Source: Sarcocystis neurona (Eukaryota; Apicomplexa; Conoidasida; Eucoccidiorida; Sarcocystidae). From it: a DNA stretch of 64,000 nucleotides. Positions 25,701 through 37,700 of the stretch are shown here, in pieces (within the stretch, counting starts at the first letter, position 1; every line of letters starts with the position of its first letter). A model generated the notes under the pieces. It had not been told where the DNA came from. It saw nothing but the letters and a program-made list of their open reading frames with translations, and ran no database searches. Position numbers and translations under genes: made by a program. Where the stretch lies: the NCBI GenBank assembly GCA_000727475.1, contig KL647307.1, positions 2,287,369 through 2,351,368 of the forward strand, given 5' to 3'.

Positions 25701-28700
25701 TCAAATTCTCGAGCACCCCGATTTCCTGTAAAACTTCCTGTAAAACTTCCTCTCCCCCCCCCTTCTCTTCGCCTTTCTCTGTCTCTATATGTGTGTGTGT
25801 GTATTCTCGCGTTTCTCTTGCTTTTCCTCTCCGCGTCTGCTGAGGGGTGCCTCCATTTTCTTTTCCTCTTCCGCGCGTCTCTCCGTCTTATTGGACTCCA
25901 AAGGGACTCTCTCCACGTCTCGCTCTCTGCCAATCCAACCTTCTGTCAGTCTGTGGCTGTAACTTCCTTTCTTCTCCTGCCTCTTCATCTTCTTCATCTT
26001 CTTCTTCCTCTGCCCCTTCATCTTCTTCGTCGTCTGCCCCTTCATCTTCTTCGTCGTCTGCCCCTTCATCTTCTTCGTCGTCTTCTTCATCTTCTTCTCC
26101 TTCGGCACCCTCTTATTCATCATCTTCTTGTTCCTCCTTCTCTTCTTCTTCGTCCTCTTCCTGTTCCTCTTCTTGTCCTTCCCCTTCATCTTCTTCCTCG
26201 TCTTCCCCTTCACCTTCCCCTTTTTCTTCTTCGTCTAACAGATGTACGTGTCTACTGAGGAATAGAGGGAGAACGGTCCGAGGCTGCAGAAATATTCCCC
26301 TTCATCTTCTTCCTCATCATCTTCGTCTTCCCCTTCATCTTCTTCGTCTTCCCCTTCATGGGCTTCCACTTTTTCCTTATTTATCTCTTTTTGTGCACAT
26401 TTCTACGTCTTTGTGTCCTGCTGTCGCTTCTCTTCGTCTCTCGCTGGATTCACCACCGAGTGTCTCATTTTCAGTTCGTTGCTTCGGAGTTTTGCCCGCC
26501 TTCCTCTGCGTCTGTCCGTCTCCTCACGCGCGTTTCTCCATCCATTCACCGTCTGCTCGCTCTACGCTCTTCCTCGCTGTCTCCGTCTCTTCGGCTCTCC
26601 CGAGTGTGTCTCGCAGCAGACGCGTTTTTCCGGCGTGTGCGTCCGTGTCGCTGGTCTCTCCCTGCGTCTCTCCAGAATTACTATCTTCACAAATATATGT
26701 GTCTGTTTGCGTGTGTGCGCCTATCTTGGCCCCCGGTGGCGGGGAGCGAGGGGTCCTTTTCGAAAGTCAAAAAGAGGAGAAGAAGACACGGCCACGGCTG
26801 CTGCTGTGTGAAGGAGAGGGGAACGTTTCGTCTCTTTTGTGTGTGTCGGGGTTGCTGCTGCTGCGCGTGCCGTTGCAGGGCCAACAACACGCACACGACG
26901 TGGCTGGAGCAGAAGGTGAACTTCTCTTCGAATGGAGACGGGGTCTCTTCTGCGCTGCTGCTCGGCGTGCTCCTCGCCGCAGTCTTCGAGTCCTACACCC
27001 ACTTCCGCAAGTCCGAGGCAGAGTTCATCAAAAAAGTGAGTCCCCAGCCCCATTTCCGGCGTCCATCTCTTCTTGTGTTTTCTTCTCGAGGTAAACGATC
27101 ATTCCTGCTCCGGAGACAACCGCATGCGCTGGCTTCGCTCAGGCGTGGCTCTGCTGCAGCCCTGCTGCCCGTCTGCCCTCGCAGGGGGTCTGGGGTGCTC
27201 CTCCTGCAAGCAGCACACCCTCCGGTGTACGTACACCAGTTCGTGTCCCGTGTCTCGTCTCCGCTGTTGTGACTTCCCCAGCAGCTCTCTCTCACGCGGT
27301 GTACATACACCGATTTGTGTCCCGTGTCTCGTCTCCGCTGTTGTGTCATTCCCAGAAGCTCTCTCTCACGCGGTGTACATACACCGATTTGTGTCCCATG
27401 TCTTGCGTGCGCTGTTCTGCCTTCACCTGCGTCCCCCTTACGCGGTGTACATACACCGAGGCTGCGGCTTGTGAAGCAGGGCCTCCTGGCCCTCTCTTCT
27501 CTCGTGGCGCAGCGTGCGGCCGTCTCGTGCTGCAAGGGGGCAAAGCTCTCCTCTCTGCCGCTTGTTGATCTTCCGAGGATCAATAAAGATACATAGTTAT
27601 GTCTTCTTTTTCTGTGCTGTGAAAAGAGAGAGACGCAGACACCTTGTGCGCGCATGCGTAGATATTGTAGTGTACATATATATGCTTGTGGCCGTTCCTC
27701 TCTTCAGTCTGAGATGAGCACCACCAAATACATCTCTGTCTATAGACATATGTGTGTACGAATACTAGTATATACTCCTGTTTATGAATGTGTGTATATA
27801 TATATATATGTATACATGTATATATGTATATATGTATACATATATATATGTATATATGTATATATGTATATATGTATATATGTATGTCTGTATATATATA
27901 TATATACATATATGTATAGGTGATATTTTTTCCTGTTGTTTCTGTGTTACAGATAGACACTTGGAGGTAATGCATTTCTCTGTGTGCAGTAGAAGTGGGT
28001 GGGGGTGGTGCCCGGCGATGTGTGCGACGCGCGTGAGAAGCGGTTTCAACGCGTGGCATTGCAGGGACGCGTGATGAGTGTGTGGCTGGGGGGGGGGGGT
28101 GCTGCTGTGACGCTGGTGCGCCCGTGTGAGAGGCGAGTTGCTGCTGCTGTGACTGTTTGCCGGCCGGCAGGTGGAGCAGGGGCAGCTCCCACCGTCGTTG
28201 GCGGTCGCCTACGAGAGTGTCCTGGTCCACCGGGGAAGGAAGTTTACCCTGCCGTGCAGCTACGCGGGACCCCACACCGTCTGCGTGAAGCTTGACCGCA
28301 GCAGCACGTCCGTACACATCCGACGCATCACGTCTGCTGCTGCGGGCGGCGCCGCAGGAGGAGGAGGAGGCTCGGCCGCAGCGGGAGGCGGAGGCGCCGG
28401 CGGAGGAGGCGGGGGCGGTGGCAGAGGCGGCGGCGGAGGCGGAGACGGAGGAGCGGGAGGAGGCGGAGCGGGCGAAGGCGCAGCCGACAGCGAATACGCA
28501 GATGGCGGCTTCCTCGTGAAAGGTGGCTTCGACGGGAAAAGTCGAAAGGTCTACTTTAAACGAGATTCTACCGGCCTGCGCGTTAGTGTTTGTGGCACGA
28601 CTTTCACATTCTCAAAAGAAGCAGACCCCACCCAGGTAACCACTTCCGGCGCGCCACATTCGTCGAATTCTCTCCTGCTGCTCTTCGCTGCTGCTACTGC

Positions 28701-31700
28701 TCTTCGCTGCTGCTGTTCATCGCTGCTGCTGTTCTTCGCTGCTGCTGTTCTTCGCTGCTGCTGTTCTTGGCTGCTGCTGCTGCTGCTCTTTGCTGCTGTT
28801 TTTCGTTGCTGCTGCTGCCTTTTGCTGCTGCTGTTCCTCGCCGCTGCTGCTCTTCGCTGCTGCTGCAGCTGCTGCTTCTCTTCCTTCTCTGTGCTGCTGC
28901 TCTTCACTGCAGCTGGTGGTGATTCTCCTCCTCCCATTTTGTGCTGCTGCTGTTCTCTGCTGCTCATGCTGCCCTTCCTCCTCCTCCCCCTCTCTGCTGC
29001 TGCTGTTCTCTGCTGCTGCTGCTGATGATTTTTCACCTCCTTTTCTGTGCTGCTGCGGTTCTCTGCTACTGCTGCTGCCCCTCGTCCTTTTCCCCCTCTG
29101 CTGCTGCCGTTTCTTGCTGCTGCTGTTCTCTGCTGCTGCTGCTCTTCGCTGCTGCTGCTCTTCGCTGCTGTTGCTGCTGCGTTTTCTCTCTCTTTTTGCC
29201 TTTCTTTACTTTTTTCCCGCCGCCTTCTCCTTCGTTCACTGCCTCTCATTCATCTACTTTTATTCCTCCTGAATCCCCCTTCGCTTCCGTGTTCCCCTGG
29301 CGTCGCCGGCCGTTGCCGTGGCCTCATTTCTCTCTCACGTTCGTGAATCTCCTTCCTCATTTCCTCCTTCTCCTCCTCTCTGCTGCTGCCGTTGCTGCTG
29401 CTCTCCGCTGTTGCTGTCCGCTGCGGACACTGGACTCTGCTGCTGCTGCTTTCTGCTGCTGCTGCTGCTGGACTCTGCTGTTGCTGCCGGGCTGTGCTGC
29501 TGCTGCTTTCTGCTGCTGCTGCTGGACCCTGCCGGAGTCTGTGGGCGGCGCTTTTTCTTCTTTTTGCTGCTGCTGCTGCTGCTCTGTGGACTTGGTGCTG
29601 CCGTCGTTGTCTGCGGTCCTGCTACTGCTTGTGGCCGGGAACTGGCAGGTTCGGCCTGCGGTTAGCGGAAAGTTGGTGCGATGGCTCGTCGCCAACGGGC
29701 AGCACGTGGTGAAGGGGCAGTCGTACGCAGAAATCGAAATTATGAAGATGTATATGCAACTACACATGGAAGAAGGCGGAAAACTGATGCACGCGATGGT
29801 AGGCCCACCACAACCCCACCTCTCTTTTCAGGAAGACCCACCACAACCCCACCTCTCTTTTCAGGAAGACTTCGTGTATATATGTATGTCCGTTAAAGTT
29901 CCCCTTTCTCACTCTCTCTCTCTGTCTATGTCTGTCTTTGTCTATATACTTCTTCACGCATATGCGCATGCATAGAAGTAAGCTGCACATAAGTACATAT
30001 GTTCATATTTCTATGCGTATATTCACACTCCAACATATACACCTTGACTCTCTCTGTGTCTCTCTCCATATATATACATATGTATCTGTATACGTGTAGG
30101 TGTATATGTATATGTATATGTCTCTGTTCGTTCTACATATATGTCCATCTATGTATTTATACAGGCCTAGGGTCACACTCTCACATATACGTTTAATCTT
30201 TTCCTTTCTATTTCTCTGTCTCTCTTCTCCATATATGTATTGACATATATATATCTCTGTGTTCCCTACATATACATATATATATATATATATATAGATA
30301 TTCCTCTCTTTCTGTATCTCTCTCTCTATACGTGTATATCTCTCTCTCACATATATATGTGTGTATGCGTGTGCCTTTGTTATCTTCTCTGTCTCCTCCT
30401 CTATCTCTCTCTATCTCTCTTCTACATATATATATATATATGTGTATATATGTATATGTGTATATATGTGTATATATGCGTATATGTGTGTATATGTGTG
30501 CGTCTCTGTTATTTGTATGTGTGTCTCCCTCTGTCTTTTTGTGTCTCCTTCTTCCCCACTCTCGCTGTCTCTATCACTCTCGCTGTCCACGTGTGTGTCT
30601 CTACCCCTCTCTCTATCTCATACATATATATATGTATATGTATATATATATGTATATATACATATGTCTCTGTTTCTTCTGTCTATCTGTCTCTATGTGT
30701 TCCTATATCTCTCCCTCCACGTACATATGTATGGATATGTATGTCTGTGTGTGTCTATATTTCTTCTATGTATCTCTAACTCTCTCTCTATCTCATACGT
30801 ACATATATATATATGTATATATGTATATGTATATATGTATATGTATATATGTATTTGTATATGTATATATATATGTGTATATATGTATATATATGTCTCT
30901 GTTTCTTATATCTAGCTGTCTCTGTATGTACTTCTATCTCTCTCTCTACTTACATATGTATGGGTATATATGTCTGTGTGTGTCTTTATTTCCTCTATCT
31001 CTCTCTACCCCTCTCTCTATCTCATACATATATATATGTATGTATGTGTGTATGTATATATGTATGTGTCTCTGTTTCTTCTGTATGGCTGTCTCTGTTT
31101 TGTGTTCCTCTATCATGCGTATATGTGTAGGGCGCCTATTTATCTCTCTGTCTCTTTTATCCGCTTGTATATATATGCATGTACATATGTGCCGCCTTCA
31201 TATTTTGTAGATGTATACCTCATATGTGTGCGTGTCTGTGTCTGTCTTTCTCTTATCCATGCGCCTGTGCACCCTCTCGCCGACAAAAACGGGTCTCCTT
31301 TTTCATTTTCTCTCCCTTTTCTTTCTTCTTCTTCTTTTCGACTTTCCTTTCCTCCCCCATCTCCTCCTATCGAATACGACGCCATGCAGACCATCGCCCC
31401 TGGTCGCGGCTGCTGGAAAAATGCCTCTGTGTGTGTAGCTCATCGTGGGAGGTGTGCGTGTGTATGTGTGCGGGGTGCCTGCATGCGCTGCACCTGTGCT
31501 TCCCTATGAAGAGGCGTACTATAAATATCTTCACACATAAAATACTTCCAAGTACTTGAGGGGGGTCGTATATATCCTCTTCACACACACCCATAAATAA
31601 GCGTATATGCACGTGTAAATAATCTCCATACGTGTAACACACATATGTCCGTCTTTGCGTCTCCATCCACATACATATACATATGTACATATATGCACAT

Positions 31701-34700
31701 ATATATATATATATATATAGACATCCACATACATCCACATACATCTACATACATCCACACATATGCATTTACATATGTGTATGTTTTCATCGAGTTGCTG
31801 CCCGTCTGTCTTTCCCATGTCTTTCGCCTTACCGGGATGGAGACGCCGTGTCAATGTGAAGAAGTCATTATATGTCCGCAGACGTATATCAAGCAGACGA
31901 AAAGAAATAGGAAGAGAGACGGAGACACAGAGACAGGAGAAAATCTTCCGGAGACACAGCGATATATATGTATAGACACGCGTATGCTCATGCAAATGTG
32001 CGTGGACCCGTATATCTACGTTTACCTCTCTCTATATACCGATGTCATATATATGCACATCACAGACGCATGCATATATATATAAACGGATTTATGTACA
32101 CACACACACATACATATTGATAGATAAACAAATATAGAGGTGTATATGTATATGACTCCTCTAGTAAGTTACTGCGCCTATAAGACGGGATTACTGCAAA
32201 GCCGCACCCACGCCGCTGCTCGTCCACTTCATCTCTTCCATACAAGTCTTTCTGCTCTCTACATATACACACGTATATATATCTACTTATAACTATACAT
32301 ATATATATATATATATATATAGGTGGCTGAACCCTACCCATCGCTGCTTGTCCACTCCATCTCTTCCATGCATAGCGTTGTGCAACTCTACGTCCCCATG
32401 CGTATATATGTCTACATATAAATATATATATATATATAGTTGTTTGTTTGCATATACACACAAATACATATATGTATATCTGTATATATTTACATATACA
32501 CATATATATGTATACATACGAAAGCGTGTATATATATACACACATACATATATATGTGTGTACGTATAAATATATATATATATGAATACATCGACGTGTA
32601 CACGCACATCTGCGTATACATGGTCAGAACTACATATGTACAAACATATGTGTATATACGTGGATAAATTTCCAAATGTTTTTGATGAATAGCTCGTGGA
32701 AGACGGCGTCTACCTACGGCGCCGTTCCACACGGAAGCACCCTTTTGCCTGCGGTGAGAAGAAGCCGCGCGCTGCTACGCGTGTCCACGAATACGAATGA
32801 CAGAGACGGGAAGAGAAGGGGTATACGGACCCACCTTTTAACGAAAAACGACTTTTCTTTTTCCGTCGTTCGTTCTCCGTGTCTTCCTCCTCGCCGGTTG
32901 TCTGGTCTCCTTCATTGCCACAACAGAGGGCGCAGGGGCGTAGCAGCAGTGAGAGGACGCGTTCAAGCGAAGCAGGAACAGCAGCAATAGCAGCAGCTGC
33001 TGCAGCCGTCGCTCCAACATATCTTCGTCTTCTTCTCCCTTTTCGTTTTGCGCGTGCTCTCCCCCTCTGTGTCTCCCTCTGTGTCTCGCCGTCTCCTCCT
33101 GTGTCCTTTGTGTCTTTCTGTCTCCGTCCCTCTCTCGCTGTCTCTGCGTCTCTCAGCAGCACCGGCTGCTGGTTGACGATGTGTCTCTTGGTCGCTTGAG
33201 GTCCTCTGCTGCTGCTGCTGTTGGCAGTCGGAAGGAGCCGTGTTTCAAGCGGGAGATCTGCTGGCAACGCTCGAACTTCCTCCCGGCGTCGTCGTGTCTA
33301 AGGCAGTTCCCTACGACGGCCCCTTCCCTGTTCCTGCAGCAGATGCTTCTTCCTTTGCTGCTGCTGCTTCTCCTGCACCTCCTGCTGCTGTGCGTGGTTC
33401 TGCCGCGAGTGGTTCTGCTGCGAGTGGTTCTGCTGCGAGTGGTTCTGCTGGGCGCGTCCGAGGAGGAGACGCAGAGCAGCAGCCGCAGCAGAGAAGCGCG
33501 CAGGGCACGCCGCCGCCGCGAGAGCAGCAGCAGCAGGAGGAGGAGAGAAGCCTTTGGGAGAAGAAACGCAGAGCTCTGCGGCAGCTGCAGCAGCGTGAGG
33601 CGAGGGAACGACGCCAACGGCTGGTCAACCCACTGGCCATTTACCGCGCATGCAAAGAGCAGCTGCTGAACGTCCTTGACGGCTACCAGCTGCGCGAAGA
33701 AGATGAAGACGCCGTCGTGAAGAAGTTCTTCGAGTCTCTTCTCAACCCGATGCTCCCCGCTTGCGAAGTAAAGGAAGTGCTCGCCGCCCTCGGTATGTGT
33801 CCGCCCTCCCGACAAGAGGGAAAGTCAGGAGAAAGCGGGAAAAAAAAACAAGCAGCAGCGCTCCTCTGCCGTCCAACACAAGAAAGGAGACTGCTCGCTC
33901 TCTGTCTCGTCTCACGCCCTCTGCCGCCTTGAACTCACACACAAAAATACACACATAAATATATATATATGTGTATTCGTCGATGTCCCTCTATATACAT
34001 CTACGCTTACATGTTTATATACATGTATGTGTGTGTGTCCATGAATCTCCCCCTCTCTCTATAGATACGTATATCTACATATGAATATTTGAGTCGATAT
34101 ACAACTTCGTCTACATATACGTATATCCTCGTGTGCCCCTGTATACATATATCTACTGTTGTTTGAATATATATATGCATATTCCTGGATGTCCCTCTAT
34201 GTACATCCACGCTTATATATTTATATATGTGTATATATATGTGTATATTCGTGGATATCCGTTCCTCTCTATATGCCCAGGTATTCGACTCAACATGTAA
34301 ATTTGTTAACACGTACATATATATATGCAGATGTGTTAGTATGTATGTATTACTATATAGGCACATATAAGGAAGTCGTGTTGAAGCGTTCATGTGGGCA
34401 TGCAGACGTCCACGCTAATAAAGGCATCTGGTTTGCCTCTGTAGACTGTTCATTATATCTACAGACCCGCATATATTTATGTAGAGATTGATATGTACAC
34501 ATACACGTATATACATATAGATGACATATATATATATGTGTATATATATGTGTGTATATATATGGGCGCACTTGTAGTTTACCTTAATATGTTCGTAGAG
34601 TTTGAAGGAACGAGTGTACGGCATTCGAGTCTGCATATATATATATATATATACGTGTACGTTATGCGCCTACCTATATGTGTATATATATATATATATA

Positions 34701-37700
34701 AGTGTAGGCAGCCGAAATATGTACGTCTACATATCCGTGCATGCATTGGTACGTGTTTGTATACATGCATATATATATGTATACACGTGTAGACAGCCCA
34801 GATATGTACGTCTACATACGCATATATGCACGCTTACATGTTTATATATATACACGTATATATATCTATATGTATACGCACGTGTAGGCAGCCCAAATGT
34901 GTACGTCTACACATCCATATATGCATATATACATGTTTGTACATATATATATATATACATACACACATATATACGTATGGGCAGCCCAAGAAGGCCTGAG
35001 TCGTTGTGGAAGTGCCTTTTCCGGTGAACGTTATTAACCCCCGCTTCGGTCGTGGCCGTAGTAACCCGCCTTTGGCCCCTCCTGTGTGTTTTTCTCTATA
35101 TTCACTTCATTTATTGACTTTCTCTGTCTGTGTCTCTTCCCAGCATTCTCCTCCTCTTCTTCTGCTTCCTGTGGATGTCTCTGTAGTGCGTCTGTTGAAG
35201 TATGCGGCGAAGATTTGCTGACGACTTTGCAAAGAGACAAAACAGCCAAGCCCCGTCTATTTCTTCGGCTGAAGCAGCAACTCTCTGAGCAGCAATTGCT
35301 GGCATCTGCGCATGGCAACCGTCTGCTTCTACACCGTAGTGCCGGAGGGAGACGCGCCCCGCTTTGCTCTTGCAGCTGTTCCGCGTAGCTAGCTGTCTCG
35401 ACCGTCACCTGATGCATGCTCCCCGCGCGTAGCTAGTTCCACAAGAAGGGTCCTTCCCTCTGATTCAGCTAGCCGTTCACAACGCGTCGCTCTTCTCGGC
35501 TGCGGCCTCGCTAGCCATAACAAGAAAAGTCTCTCAAAATTCCTTTCCTCCCCACGCAGAGAATCTCTCGGCAGTCCGCAGCTGCTAGGTGCCGTTGCTG
35601 CTGCTGCTGCTGCCTTTTCTCTTTCACTGCGCTGCTGTTTCCCCGCCGCCGCACCTGCGCGCGAGCGCCCCCGGAGTGTGAAACTGCAGCTGCTGCGGCT
35701 CGCTCTTCTCCTTCTTTTTCTTCTGCTGCTTCATCTGTCCCTGCCGCAATTGTCCTCCTGCTGCTGCTGCTGCTTTGTCTGCTACGTGCTGCTCTCTTTT
35801 TCTGGAGCCTCACCTGTGCTGCTGCTCCAGGCGCGTGCCGCGATAGACGCGTCGAGACCTGCTGCTGCTGCAGCAGCCAACCGGCCGGTGCCTCGTCTCT
35901 ATAGGCCGCTTGCTCCCCTGGCAATGTCCGGCTCCCCCACACACTACTGCTGCTGCTCTGTTCGCGTAGCTGCTGCGGTAGACTGCTTCTGCTGCTCTGC
36001 TGCTGCGGATCGCGTGTGTGGGACTGCCCGCTGCTGTCTTACCGACCGATTGCTGCTGGTGCTGCCTCTGCTGCTTTGTATTCGTCTTCTCGACAACTTA
36101 TCTGCCCCAAGCGTCAGTGTATGCTGCGCCAATATGTTTGAGAAAAACTAAAGGTTCTCCGTGGCCTCTAGTGATGCAACGATAGCAAAAAGTGGCCTCC
36201 GCAGCACAGCGAATCTCGGTGTATGTACACCGCGACCACCACGTCCAGACGCCCCGTCTTCCACTCGCATGCGCACGCTGAGACAAGGTTCACATTCCCG
36301 CAGCCGTTTCGTTCCTAATTTGTCCTTACAAGCCTGTCAACCTATCCGTCTTCCTAGCTTTTCTTTTCGAGCCCTCCTCTATTTCTTTCGACATATATAT
36401 ATATATATATCTATGGTTAGGCGAGCTACCGGGAAGCTGCCCTGTTGCACTGCACTAGTGACAGATTCTGCGTGCTGCTGCATCTATTCTTGCTGCTGCT
36501 GCGTTTGAGCTGGTGGAGAGCAGAAAGGGCCCTGCTGTCCTCCTTGCCGCTTCTGTTGCTGCTCGCTGGTTGCTGCGGCTGCGGCGTGGTGTCGCCTCAG
36601 CGCATCTGCTGCTGCGTGTACTTACCTTGGATATCCGACATGCCGCTGCTGCTGTTGCTGCTGCTGTTGCTGCAGATTCTCAGCTTCCTGAGGCGCTTAA
36701 TGGGCAGCTGCAAACGCTGCTGGTGGAGACGGAAGCACGAGTTGCTGCTGCTGTTGGTCTCGTGGAAGAGGAGGTGCAGCAGCAGCAGCAGAAGCTGCAG
36801 CAGCGCAGAACAGCAGCTGCGTCGTCGACGTCGCGCAAAGTGTCTGCGGCAGCAGCAGCAACAACAGATGCAGGGCAGCGGCGGCGCTTCTCGACTGGCA
36901 CTGCCGCTTTGAGCGGTCCAGGAGCCGCAGCGGGAGGAGGAGGAGGAGCAACAGCAGCAGCAGCAGACCTGATGGCCCTGGGCAGCGCAGAGGCGCAGAA
37001 TACGACGAAGGGAAAGAAGAAGCAGGATGCTGCAGGTACGTTCGCGCAGCAGCAAGTTGTACGTGACCGTCTCACAGACTCAACCGGCCAGCTGACGTAT
37101 CAAGAATTTCTTTTCTCTGTGGAACTCCCCCAGAGTTCTTCTCTCCACGTCTTCGTGCAACAGACAAGTTCGGCTTGCTGCTGCCACTCGTGGGAGCAAG
37201 GTAAACAAGTTTGCCACGTGCCGCTGTTTCTTCTGCTGCGGCAGTTTCCTTGCTGGTGCAGTTTGAGAGGTGGAGGTGGTGGTGCTGCTGCTCGTTTGTT
37301 CACGTATGGACGACCTGCCGCTGTCAGCGCTGTTGGTGCTCGAAGCGTTGCTGCTCCCTGAGACGCTCTTGCTGCAGGACGTTTGCTGAGACAGACCGCG
37401 GCTTCTGCAAGCAGTGCTGCTGCGGCGTGTGATGCCCAAGAGGTGCCCAAGCTGCTGCTGCCGCCCTGCATGTCTTGCCGTCGTGTTCACCGCTGCATAC
37501 GGCTCCTCAACGGGTAGTTAGAACCGTGGCTGCCTCTGCTGCATGTGCTGCTGCTGCATGTGCTGCTGCTGCGTGTGCTGCTGCCGCATGTGCTGCTGCT
37601 GCAGGTGCTGCTGCTGCAGGTGCTGCTGCTGCAGGTGAGAAGCCGCATCAGACCGTTGCCAGGGAGACGACAGTCAGCAACGTGGGAGGAAGGGGCGTCT

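Noticed and set aside
25362..27094. Overlapping plus-strand Ser/Leu-rich frames
   Set aside because: Made by the CT-rich minisatellites of intron 11; the true coding exons here (25612-25727 and 26879-27035) are in defined frames with family similarity.
27224..27457. CRISPR or transposon terminal repeats around the palindromes
   Set aside because: Spacers are homologous to each other, there is no transposase-like frame and no target-site duplication.
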